Origin: Marinosulfonomonas sp.
Lineage (GTDB): Bacteria > Pseudomonadota > Alphaproteobacteria > Rhodobacterales > Rhodobacteraceae
Reading direction: 5' to 3'
DNA length: 6,998 nt
NCBI GenBank assembly: GCA_015494385.1
Contig: WGBJ01000182.1
Coordinates: 1 to 6,998, forward strand
Part shown: positions 1 to 6,954 of the stretch, one piece after another
Layout of the letters: every line of letters begins with the position of its first letter
Position numbering within the stretch: position 1 is the first letter of the stretch
Program-made: the position numbers and the translations under genes
The notes under the pieces: model-generated
Told to the model about the DNA's origin: nothing
Databases searched by the model: none
What the model saw: only the letters and a program-made list of their open reading frames with translations

Positions 1-91
1 GAATAACGGTATCGGCCGGTGCGCGCCCTGCCGCAACAGCGATCAGGGTGGTAGCGGATTCCGGCCATGTTTTGAGAGTTGTATTTTCCAT
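1..91 (-). CDS. ade: Probable adenine deaminase, N-terminal fragment cut by the window edge
   Basis: An ATG at 91 on the minus strand opens a reading frame that runs off the left edge after 30 codons, beginning MENTTLKTWPESATTL and continuing IAVAAGRAPADTVI. The stretch 'A.GR.PAD.VI' resembles the opening of AdeC-type adenine deaminases, where a short helix ending in PAD(L/T)VI leads into the small beta-sandwich domain before the metal-dependent amidohydrolase barrel. That enzyme converts adenine to hypoxanthine and ammonia in purine salvage. No catalytic residue lies inside the window, so the assignment rests only on this N-terminal resemblance; another amidohydrolase is possible. The Shine-Dalgarno is weak (AGG about four bases before the ATG). 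The gene lies 146 bp downstream of the PBP stop on the same strand, with a palindrome between them, so it probably has its own promoter. Confidence 0.5.
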   Translation of the reverse strand, partial: MENTTLKTWPESATTLIAVAAGRAPADTVI

Positions 92-181
92 TTACCTATT
101 GTCGTCAGATTTGCGCTTGATGCAAGCCTGAAAAACGCATGGCGGGTATGTAAGGGGTAACTATCTGATAATGCGCCGAAA

Positions 182-213
182 ACATATCCATTAAACCGGT
201 TTAATGGATATGT
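182..213. repeat. Perfect 32-bp palindrome: candidate PBP terminator or operator
   Basis: The arm ACATATCCATTAAA, a centre CCGG, and the exact reverse complement of the arm form an uninterrupted 32-bp palindrome. As RNA from the minus strand it would fold into a 14-bp stem with a CCGG tetraloop, starting 24 bases after the PBP stop codon. It is followed by a short run of U residues, so it could be a factor-independent terminator, though its stem is AT-rich and its U tract short. Perfect symmetry at DNA level also fits a dimeric regulator's operator for the downstream deaminase-like gene, whose start lies 91 bp further on. The rest of 92-237 shows only a small GCTTG/CAAGC repeat at 115-127 and no gene. 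Confidence 0.6.
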
Positions 214-237
214 CCCGTTGCCATATTTGCCCTGCCG

Positions 238-2454
238 TTAGCGTCCGCCATCAATAATGTTTTCCAGAACATCCCGAAGCCGCCGTTCGGCCACATCATC
301 GCGACCGGTTGATTGCGGCTCCCGCACGGGTTCCTCTGGCACTGGCGGGGCGGGAATGATCATTGGCAGGGGTTTTGGCTCGATCCCGTCCAGAACCCGC
401 ACCATGGTTTCGTGCCAGATGCTGGCGGGCAGGCCGCCACCGGTCACGCCCTTTAGCGGGGTGTTGTCGTCGTACCCCATCCAGATGCCGGTGACATAAT
501 CCGCCGAAAATCCGATGAACCACGCATCGCGTGCCTTTTGGGTGGTGCCGGTTTTGCCTGCCAGCTGCCAGCCGTCAATCCGTGCGCGCCGTCCGGTGCC
601 CTGTTCGACAACCTGATTCATCATATAGGTCAGCCCACCCGCCGCCTGTTCGCTGATCACCCGCTCGCCATAGCCGCCTTCCTGTTTCATCACAGGTTCG
701 CTGTCACCCTGAAGGCGCAGTTCAACCAGCCCGTAAGGGGTTACACTGCGACCGCCGTTCAGGATGCCGGCATAGGCACCGGTCATTTCGATCAGGGTGG
801 ATTCAGACGCGCCCAGCGCCAGCGCCGGACCTGCCGCCAGATCTTCGCGGATGCCGAATTCGGTGGCAACCGCCCGCACCGCATCACGCCCCACACTTTC
901 GGAAATCCGCACGGTGGCGGTGTTCAGCGAGCGCATCAGCGCTTCGGTCAGGGTGACGCGGCCATAGTATTTGCCGCCATAGTTTTTCGGAGACCACGGG
1001 CCGGAACCCGGGATGTTGATGGTTAGCGGGCCATCCATCACATAGTCATTCGGGCTGTATCCCAGATCAAGGGCAGCGGCATAAACGAAGGGTTTGAAGG
1101 TGGACCCCGTTTGGCGCAACGCCTGTGTGGCACGGTTGAAGGCACCGGAGACCTTGGTCTGGCGTCCGCCAACCATTGCCCGCACCGCACCATCTGCCGA
1201 CATCACGATAATCGCCGCCTGCGCCTTTGATCCGGGGCTGACTTTGGTTTCAAAGATATAGGTCAGCGCATCCTCGGCCGCGCGCTGGATGCGCGGATCA
1301 AGCGTGGTGCGGATGATCACATCCTCGGTGGTGTCTTTGGTGAAAAACGAAGGGCCACTGCTCATCACCCAGTCGGCGAAATAGCCACCGGCGCGGGCTT
1401 GGGCGGCTTGGGACAATGCGGCGGGGTTTTCCCGTGCCTGTGCCGCCTGTGCGCTTGTCAGGTATCCCTGTTCTTCCATCAGTTTCAAAACCGTCAGCGC
1501 CCGATCCTGCGAGCGTTGCAGGTTGTTGGTCGGGGCATAGCGCGTCGGCGCTTTCAGCAATCCGGCCAGCATCGCGGCCTCGGCCGGATTAACGTCGCTT
1601 GCGGATTTGCCGAAATAACGCTGTGCGGCGGCTTCGAACCCGCGGGCACCGGCGCCCAGAAAGGCGCGGTTCAGATAAATCGTCAGGATGTCGTCTTTGG
1701 AATATTTGGTTTCAAGCGCCAGCGCATAAACCGCTTCCTTGATCTTGCGCCACAGCGATCCCTGGCGGCAGTCATCCTCGTATGCCTTTTCCGAATCCCA
1801 CTTTGCTGGATCATAGGGTTTGCCCAGACACAGCAGTTTCGCGGTTTGCTGGGTCAGGGTTGAACCACCATTGCCCGACAGCGGCCCGCGACCGGCGGCC
1901 AGATTGATCCTGATCGCGCTGGCCACGCCACGCGGGCTTAGGCCGAAGTGGCGGTAGAACCGTTTGTCCTCGGTCGCGATGACGGCGTTTTTCAGATGCG
2001 GCGAAACCGTGTTTGCGGTGACAATCCCGCCAAACAGATCCCCGCGCGAGGCAAAGCGGCGGTTGTCACGATCCAGCAAAATGACCGACCCGCGCACGCG
2101 CCCGTCGACCAGTTGTTCAACGGGGGGCAGGCTGGAGTAGTAATACATCACCCCCGCGCCGACCATCACACCGACCACAGCCGCAACACGCCAGCCGATC
2201 CGCCACATTATCCTTAGGATCCAGCCGAAAATGCCCAGAAAGAAGCCAACGACGGGATTGAATTTGCGCTTGGTCCGGCGGGTTGTGCGCCGCGTTGTCT
2301 TGCGGGCGGCGGGTTTGCGGGTTGCCGGTTTGCGCGCCGGTGCCTTTTTCCTGGTCGCTGGTTTGGATGTCTTGCGTTTGCCCGCAGCCGGTTTTGCCGC
2401 CGGATAGCGCTTGTCGGCCACCAAACGGCCGCGTTTCTTACCTGTACCACTCAT
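238..2454 (-). CDS. Class A penicillin-binding protein, PBP1A family (transglycosylase/transpeptidase)
   Basis: This 738-residue bifunctional enzyme polymerises lipid II glycan strands and crosslinks their peptides on the periplasmic face of the inner membrane. Residues 1-65 are a cytoplasmic tail rich in Lys, Arg, Ala and Pro with repeats such as KPATRK and KPAARK. A long hydrophobic anchor follows at about 66-107. The GT51 domain shows ATEDKRFYRHFG with catalytic Glu162, GGSTLTQQ, and RKIKE with the second catalytic-type Glu240. The transpeptidase domain has the nucleophile motif STFK (Ser451, Lys454), SLN (Ser509) and KTGT (Lys634). The C-terminus is a Pro/Glu-rich linker ending in a charged helix. 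Between GGSTLTQQTAK and RKIKE sits an insert of about 27 residues with two cysteines. The start is supported by AGGG six bases upstream of the ATG. Family and fold are certain; the exact paralogue name (mrcA/ponA-like) is not. Confidence 0.95.
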   Translation of the reverse strand: MSGTGKKRGRLVADKRYPAAKPAAGKRKTSKPATRKKAPARKPATRKPAARKTTRRTTRRTKRKFNPVVGFFLGIFGWILRIMWRIGWRVAAVVGVMVGAGVMYYYSSLPPVEQLVDGRVRGSVILLDRDNRRFASRGDLFGGIVTANTVSPHLKNAVIATEDKRFYRHFGLSPRGVASAIRINLAAGRGPLSGNGGSTLTQQTAKLLCLGKPYDPAKWDSEKAYEDDCRQGSLWRKIKEAVYALALETKYSKDDILTIYLNRAFLGAGARGFEAAAQRYFGKSASDVNPAEAAMLAGLLKAPTRYAPTNNLQRSQDRALTVLKLMEEQGYLTSAQAAQARENPAALSQAAQARAGGYFADWVMSSGPSFFTKDTTEDVIIRTTLDPRIQRAAEDALTYIFETKVSPGSKAQAAIIVMSADGAVRAMVGGRQTKVSGAFNRATQALRQTGSTFKPFVYAAALDLGYSPNDYVMDGPLTINIPGSGPWSPKNYGGKYYGRVTLTEALMRSLNTATVRISESVGRDAVRAVATEFGIREDLAAGPALALGASESTLIEMTGAYAGILNGGRSVTPYGLVELRLQGDSEPVMKQEGGYGERVISEQAAGGLTYMMNQVVEQGTGRRARIDGWQLAGKTGTTQKARDAWFIGFSADYVTGIWMGYDDNTPLKGVTGGGLPASIWHETMVRVLDGIEPKPLPMIIPAPPVPEEPVREPQSTGRDDVAERRLRDVLENIIDGGR

Positions 2455-2510
2455 TCGTCACCCTATCTGGTGCTTGCCTGTTTTTTGCCAACCTACACCG
2501 GCAATACAGG

Positions 2511-2516
2511 ATTGTA
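2511..2516 (-). promoter_or_regulatory. Candidate -10 box of the PBP gene
   Basis: Read on the minus strand the hexamer is TACAAT, one mismatch from TATAAT, about 57 bases before the PBP start codon. No good -35 hexamer lies at 16-18 bp spacing, so this is only a plausible candidate. Confidence 0.25.
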
Positions 2517-2551
2517 GAGGGGGTAGTTCGCATTGCGTGCCGTTAAGTTAG

Positions 2552-2568
2552 CGCCTAAATTTTAGGCG
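2552..2568. promoter_or_regulatory. Upstream NtrC-like dyad of glnK-amtB
   Basis: CGCCT, seven bases, AGGCG form a perfect dyad; pairing continues inward so the arms are eight bases around a single central T. It has the 5-N7-5 layout of NtrC enhancer sites (enteric consensus TGCAC-N7-GTGCA), but only the inner GC of each arm matches that consensus. It sits about 29 bp (near three helical turns) from a second dyad, upstream of a nitrogen-control operon. NtrC binding is inferred from layout and context; another dimeric regulator is possible. Confidence 0.45.
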
Positions 2569-2580
2569 ACAACCCGTAAT

Positions 2581-2597
2581 TGCGCATAAATTGTGCG
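2581..2597. promoter_or_regulatory. Downstream NtrC-like dyad of glnK-amtB
   Basis: TGCGC-N7-GTGCG matches eight of ten defined bases of the enteric NtrC consensus TGCAC-N7-GTGCA. Its centre is about 124 bp before the glnK start codon. I see no sigma-54 -24/-12 element on the plus strand between it and glnK. This would fit the known Rhodobacter capsulatus case in which NtrC activates with the housekeeping sigma factor, but the -35/-10 boxes are not clear either. Confidence 0.5.
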
Positions 2598-2640
2598 TTA
2601 TACCCCTGCTCCCCAATGAAATAACGCTCTGGTTGCTTGA

Positions 2641-3051
<411 letters not shown>

Positions 3052-3085
3052 GCCCGCGCCGGATCGAACAAGGGGAACTGGAACA

Positions 3086-4387
3086 ATGAACTTTCGCAAT
3101 CTTATACTTGCAGCAACCGGCACGGCCCTGACCGCCACCGCCGCTTCTGCCGAAACCATGGACAAGGGCGACGTGTCGTTCATGATCTTTTCCACCGTGA
3201 TGGTGCTGTTTATGATCCTGCCGGGTCTGGCGCTGTTTTACGGCGGTCTGGTGCGAAGCAAGAACATGCTGTCGGTGCTGACCCAAACCACAATGATCAC
3301 CGCGCTGGTGATGGTGATCTGGGTGATTTACGGCTATTCCTTTGCCTTTGGCGGCGGCACAGGCCCGTTCTGGGGCGGCACAGGCAAACTGTTTCTGGCC
3401 GGTGTGACAATGGATTCGATGGCAGCGACGTTTACCGACGGCGTGGTCATTCCCGAATTCGTCTTTATCGCCTTCCAGATGACATTCGCGGCGATCACCC
3501 CTGCCCTGATCATCGGTGCCTTTGCCGAGCGGATCAAATTCAGCGCGGTGATGATTTTCACCCTGCTTTGGGTCACCTTCGCCTATTTCCCGATTGCCCA
3601 TATGGTTTGGGACGGGGCTGGCTATATCTTCAACATGGGCGCGCTTGATTTCGCGGGTGGCACAGTTGTGCACATCAATGCCGGTGTGGCCGCACTGGTT
3701 GGTGCGATCGTGATTGGCAAACGCAAGGGTTATGGCAAAGACATGATGGCCCCGCATTCGATGACGCTGACACTGGTAGGTGCTGGCATCCTGTGGGTTG
3801 GCTGGTTCGGTTTTAACGCCGGTTCCAATCTGGAAGCCAACGGCGGTGCCGGTCTGGCGATGATCAACACCTTTACCGCAACCGCCGGTGCGATCCTTGG
3901 CTGGACCATTGTCGAAGGTTCGATCCGTGGCAAGGTTTCCCTGCTGGGCGCGGCTTCGGGTATGATTGCCGGTCTGGTTGCCGTCACCCCCGCCGCCGGT
4001 TCTGTCGGCCCTGTGGGTGCGATTGTTCTGGGTGCCGGTGCCTCGATCGTTTGTTTCTTCTTTGTCACCACTGTGAAAAACAAGCTGGGCTATGATGACA
4101 GTCTGGACGTGTTCGGCATCCACGGCGTTGGCGGCATCATCGGTGCCATTGGCACGGGTATCTTCACAGCGCCATCGCTGGGCGGCATTGGGGACGCGGA
4201 ATACGACATGGTTGGCCAGACCCTGATTCAGGCACAGGCCGTCGGCATCACCATCGTCTGGACAGCGGTTGTATCATTCGTGCTGTTCAAAGCCATCGAC
4301 ATGACCATCGGTCTGCGCGTCTCGGAAGAAGACGAAGCCCGCGGTCTGGACCTCGCTACTCACGGAGAGGCCGCTTACCACAACTGA
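3086..4387 (+). CDS. amtB: Ammonium transporter AmtB
   Basis: This 433-residue inner-membrane protein of the Amt/Mep/Rh family forms trimeric ammonium channels. The N-terminus is a signal peptide ending TAASA-ET (cleavage after about residue 22), followed by about 11 membrane helices. Pore residues known from E. coli AmtB are present: the Phe gate (Phe134 in FQMTF, Phe243 in GFNAGS), Ser247 and Trp175 at the outer ammonium site, Asp188, and the twin histidines His196 (GTVVHIN) and His346 (FGIHGVGG), spaced exactly 150 residues as in E. coli. The cytoplasmic tail, RVSEEDEARGLDLATHGEAAY, is the conserved segment that contacts PII. The ATG at 3086 has AGGGG ten bases upstream; the frame is open further 5' but only across glnK. 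It forms an operon with glnK and ends at a strong terminator. GlnK is expected to block it when ammonium is plentiful. Confidence 0.97.
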   Translation: MNFRNLILAATGTALTATAASAETMDKGDVSFMIFSTVMVLFMILPGLALFYGGLVRSKNMLSVLTQTTMITALVMVIWVIYGYSFAFGGGTGPFWGGTGKLFLAGVTMDSMAATFTDGVVIPEFVFIAFQMTFAAITPALIIGAFAERIKFSAVMIFTLLWVTFAYFPIAHMVWDGAGYIFNMGALDFAGGTVVHINAGVAALVGAIVIGKRKGYGKDMMAPHSMTLTLVGAGILWVGWFGFNAGSNLEANGGAGLAMINTFTATAGAILGWTIVEGSIRGKVSLLGAASGMIAGLVAVTPAAGSVGPVGAIVLGAGASIVCFFFVTTVKNKLGYDDSLDVFGIHGVGGIIGAIGTGIFTAPSLGGIGDAEYDMVGQTLIQAQAVGITIVWTAVVSFVLFKAIDMTIGLRVSEEDEARGLDLATHGEAAYHN

Positions 4388-4414
4388 TTTATCGGTTGAA
4401 ACGAGCGGACAGAG

Positions 4415-4446
4415 AAAAGCCGGCGGGGGAAACCTCGCCGGCTTTT
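4415..4446 (+). terminator. Factor-independent terminator of glnK-amtB, probably bidirectional
   Basis: AAAAGCCGGCG and CGCCGGCTTTT form an 11-bp perfect stem around a ten-base G-rich loop, 27 bases after the amtB stop. The GC-rich core followed by TTTTGTGTT is typical of intrinsic termination. Read on the minus strand the same hairpin is followed by TTTTCTCT, so it can also stop transcription arriving from the convergent aminotransferase gene. Confidence 0.85.
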
Positions 4447-4499
4447 GTGTTGTGGGGCGCTCGTCGCTCCCTGTCGGTCGCTTCTCGCTAAAACGAAGA

Positions 4500-4513
4500 A
4501 AGCCGCAAGGCTT
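4500..4513 (-). terminator. Small hairpin after the aminotransferase gene
   Basis: On the minus strand AAGCC-TTGC-GGCTT folds into a five-pair stem, 18 bases past the aminotransferase stop, followed by the pyrimidine-rich TCTTCGTTTT. It is short for an intrinsic terminator and may only be an mRNA 3'-end stabiliser, with the stronger hairpin at 4415-4446 doing the termination. The remainder of 4388-4531 holds no gene; 4464-4489 contains three TCGCT units in a low-complexity stretch. Confidence 0.35.
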
Positions 4514-4531
4514 GATGAGTGATCCGGTAAA

Positions 4532-5716
4532 TTAAATCCCCGTATCGATAATCGCCTTGGCCAGCACCGGAATCGTGGCTTCGTTCAGCCCCGCGATGTT
4601 CATGCGGCTGTCACCGATCATATAGATCCCGTGCTCGGCCCGCAGGCGCTCGACCTGCTCGGGTGTTGCCCCCAACCGCGAGAACATGCCGCGGTGCTGG
4701 GCCAGAAAGCCGAAACGGTCAGACCCGGACAGGCGTTGCAGCTCACCGGCCAGTTGGGTGCGCAGCGCCAGCATACCAAGGCGGACGTTTTCCAGTTCTT
4801 CCATCCAGTCGTCGCGCAGCACCTTGTCTTGCAGGATCATCGTCACCAACCGTGCGCCATGGTCCGGCGGGAAGGAATAGTTCTGGCGGTTCAGGAATGC
4901 CAATGTGCTTTGGGCCAGCGGTTTGTTCCCCGCGTCCTGCGAGACCGTCATCAGAATACCCGTGCGTTCGCGGTAGATGCCGAAGTTTTTCGAGCAACTG
5001 GCGGCGATGATGGTTTCAGGCAGGCTTGACGCCACCAGCCGCACGGCGGCTGCGTCTTCTTCCAGACCATCGCCAAAGCCCTGATAGGCGATGTCGATGA
5101 ACGGTACCGCGCCGGTTTTCTGCAAGGATTCCACCACCTCGGCCCATTGCGACATGTTCAGGTTGGCGCCGGTCGGATTGTGGCAGCAGCCGTGCAACAG
5201 CACCACGTCACCGGCTTTGACACCGGCCAGATCGGCCATCATGCCGTCGAAATCCACACCACGGGTGGCATCGTCAAAGTAACGGTATTCGGCCATTTTC
5301 ATGCCGACGTATTTGATGATCGAGGGGTGGTTGGGCCATGTCGGGTTGGACAGCCAGATGGTAGCATCGGGGTTGGCCATTTTGATCAGCTCAACCCCCT
5401 GGCGGATCGCGCCTGTGCCGCCGGGTGTGGCGGCGGCTGCCACGCGGTCACGCGGCACAGCGTCGCCCAGCACCAGATCGACCATCGCATCGCCATAGGC
5501 CGGATCACCGGCAAGGGCTGTGTATTTTTTCGTTGTCTCTGTTTCCCACAGACGTTTTTCGGCCTCTTTGATAGCGCGCATCACGGGTGTGTTGCCGCTG
5601 GCATCCTTGTAGATACCGACGCCAAGGTCGATTTTATCGGTGCGCGGGTCTTCGCGGAATTTCTGCATCAGTTGCAGGATTTTATCGGCGGGTTGCGGTG
5701 TCAGGTTGGTTAGCAT
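4532..5716 (-). CDS. tyrB: Aromatic amino acid / aspartate aminotransferase (class I, PLP-dependent)
   Basis: This 394-residue cytoplasmic enzyme exchanges amino groups between aromatic or acidic amino acids and 2-oxo acids. Visible fold-type I landmarks are GGTGAIRQG (PLP phosphate loop), HGCCHNPTGANL with the ring-contacting Asn, FIDIAYQGFGDGLEEDA with Asp208 and Tyr211, the PLP Schiff-base Lys243 in SCSKNFGIYRERTG, and Arg371 in GDSRMNIAGLN, which binds the substrate alpha-carboxylate. As I remember the Paracoccus denitrificans aromatic aminotransferase, it begins MLGNLKPQ and is also 394 residues long, which supports the broad aromatic/aspartate specificity. Two adjacent ATGs exist. The second (5716) is preferred because GGAG lies seven bases upstream and the start matches that homologue; the first (5719) would add one Met. 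The start overlaps the stop codon of the upstream sulfurtransferase, which implies translational coupling. Specificity within the family is inferred. Confidence 0.93.
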   Translation of the reverse strand: MLTNLTPQPADKILQLMQKFREDPRTDKIDLGVGIYKDASGNTPVMRAIKEAEKRLWETETTKKYTALAGDPAYGDAMVDLVLGDAVPRDRVAAAATPGGTGAIRQGVELIKMANPDATIWLSNPTWPNHPSIIKYVGMKMAEYRYFDDATRGVDFDGMMADLAGVKAGDVVLLHGCCHNPTGANLNMSQWAEVVESLQKTGAVPFIDIAYQGFGDGLEEDAAAVRLVASSLPETIIAASCSKNFGIYRERTGILMTVSQDAGNKPLAQSTLAFLNRQNYSFPPDHGARLVTMILQDKVLRDDWMEELENVRLGMLALRTQLAGELQRLSGSDRFGFLAQHRGMFSRLGATPEQVERLRAEHGIYMIGDSRMNIAGLNEATIPVLAKAIIDTGI

Positions 5717-6573
5717 CATGCGTCTCCGGTTGCGACTTTCAGATCATTATACATGCCCCATTCAGACCACGATCCGTCATAGACCGAATGTTTGCGGTGC
5801 CCGATCCGTTCCAGCGCAAGACTGGTGATACAGGCGGTCACGCCGGACCCGCAAGTGTTGATCACGGGTTTGGACAGGTCCACGCCAGCGGCTTCGAATA
5901 TCGCCTTTAGCTGGTCGGGGGATTTCATCGTGCCGTCCTTGTTCAACAAGTCGGCGTAATAAACGTTTTTGGAATTCGGAATGTGGCCGCCACGCAACCC
6001 CTCGCGCGGTTCCGGCTCCTCGCCGCGAAACCGGCCCGGGGAACGGGCATCGACGATTTCGTAATCGCCCAGTTTGCTGGCAGCGGCGACCTGTGTCACA
6101 TCCTTGACCAGTTGCGCCTGACGTTCGACCGTCATGTGGCGGTCGCGGATGATCGGGGGCATGTCCTCAACCGGCCGGCCCTCGGCCAGCCATTTGGGCA
6201 GGCCGCCGTCCAGCACGGCGATGTCGGTCTTGCCCATCAGGCGAAACAGCCACCAGACGCGGGGCGATACCAGAATACCGGCGCTGTCATAGACCACCAC
6301 CTGATGCCCGTCACCAACCCCCATGGCCCGCATCCGCGACATGAATTTTTCAATCGGCGGCGCCATATGCGGCAATTCCGAGCGGTGATCAGCCACATCG
6401 TCAATATCGAAATGGCGGGCGTTGGGGATATGGACAGCCTGATATTCGGCAAAGGCATCGCGCTCGGGTTCGTCCAGAAACCACGAGGCATCGAATATCC
6501 GCAAATCAGGGCTGTTCAGATGATCAGCCAGCCACGCGGTGGAAACAAGTGTTTTCGGATCGTCGTTCGACAT
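5716..6573 (-). CDS. sseA: 3-mercaptopyruvate sulfurtransferase
   Basis: This 285-residue protein has two rhodanese domains, a catalytically silent N-terminal one (about 8-130) and a C-terminal one (about 155-280). It moves sulfur from 3-mercaptopyruvate to thiols, thioredoxin or cyanide via a cysteine persulfide. The active-site loop is CGSGVTAC with nucleophile Cys241; the CGSG(V/I)TA form is typical of mercaptopyruvate enzymes, whereas thiosulfate rhodaneses carry CRKGVTA-like loops. Arginines in DARSPGRFRGEEPEPREGL fit the substrate-binding positions. The N-domain shows the conserved VVVYDSAGILVSPRVWW segment. Start: the ATG at 6573 has AGGGG five to six bases upstream; a TTG at 6591 would add six residues but has no ribosome site. 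E. coli SseA is of similar length. The stop codon overlaps the start of the aminotransferase gene, so the two are surely co-translated. Confidence 0.93.
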   Translation of the reverse strand: MSNDDPKTLVSTAWLADHLNSPDLRIFDASWFLDEPERDAFAEYQAVHIPNARHFDIDDVADHRSELPHMAPPIEKFMSRMRAMGVGDGHQVVVYDSAGILVSPRVWWLFRLMGKTDIAVLDGGLPKWLAEGRPVEDMPPIIRDRHMTVERQAQLVKDVTQVAAASKLGDYEIVDARSPGRFRGEEPEPREGLRGGHIPNSKNVYYADLLNKDGTMKSPDQLKAIFEAAGVDLSKPVINTCGSGVTACITSLALERIGHRKHSVYDGSWSEWGMYNDLKVATGDA

Positions 6574-6672
6574 GGGAACCCCTGTTAGCAATTATCCCGT
6601 ATGGCCTAGCGCGAGGGGGGCACGCTGGCAAGGGATTCGAACGCCCCGTTTATCAGGGCGCCCGTAATTCTG

Positions 6673-6954
6673 TTACTTTGCCATCATCTTTTTGACCATG
6701 CCGACAACGGCCAGCAGCACACCGCCGCCAACACCGCCCGAGGCAACCTGACCGACAATCGCGCCGACATCCATGCCGCCACCGGCCGCCATTCCACCGG
6801 CCCCAAGCATTCCCAAAATCTTGGCGCCCAGACCGCCGCCAACAATACCGGCAATCGTATTGCCAAGGGTGCCAAGGCTAAGGTTCTTCATCAATCCGCC
6901 AGCCACGTTGCCGCCAACAGCGCCCGAAAGCAGGCCAATAATCAATTCCATCAT
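6673..6954 (-). CDS. Small glycine-rich hydrophobic protein, function unknown
   Basis: This 93-residue protein is one I do not recognise as a characterised family. It begins MMELIIGLLSGAVGGNVAGG and consists of three hydrophobic segments (about 4-22, 34-52, 64-87) rich in small residues with GxxxG and GGxxGG spacing, such as IAGIVGGGLGAKI and VASGGVGGGVLLAVVG. It ends in a basic MVKKMMAK. There is no cysteine and no clear signal-peptidase site. Such glycine-zipper patterns pack membrane helices or amphipathic hairpins tightly, so membrane association or oligomerisation is a reasonable inference, not a demonstrated function. Translation is well supported: GGAGG lies nine bases before the first of two ATGs. 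It is followed after 99 bp by sseA on the same strand; the gap holds no convincing terminator or gene, so partial co-transcription is possible. Confidence 0.75.
   Translation of the reverse strand: MMELIIGLLSGAVGGNVAGGLMKNLSLGTLGNTIAGIVGGGLGAKILGMLGAGGMAAGGGMDVGAIVGQVASGGVGGGVLLAVVGMVKKMMAK

Noticed and set aside
5983..6588. A plus-strand open frame of 201 codons opposite sseA, with others opposite the PBP and aminotransferase genes.
   Set aside because: These overlap well-supported genes, lack ribosome sites and domains, and have shadow-type composition.
6619..6675. GTTCGAATCCC on the minus strand looks like a tRNA T-loop, possibly a tRNA or an attachment-site remnant.
   Set aside because: The flanking five-base arms do not pair, and no acceptor stem, anticodon arm or CCA end can be placed around it. 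The nearby CGCCC/GGGCG repeat (6642-6660) also lacks a U tail, so I do not call it a terminator.
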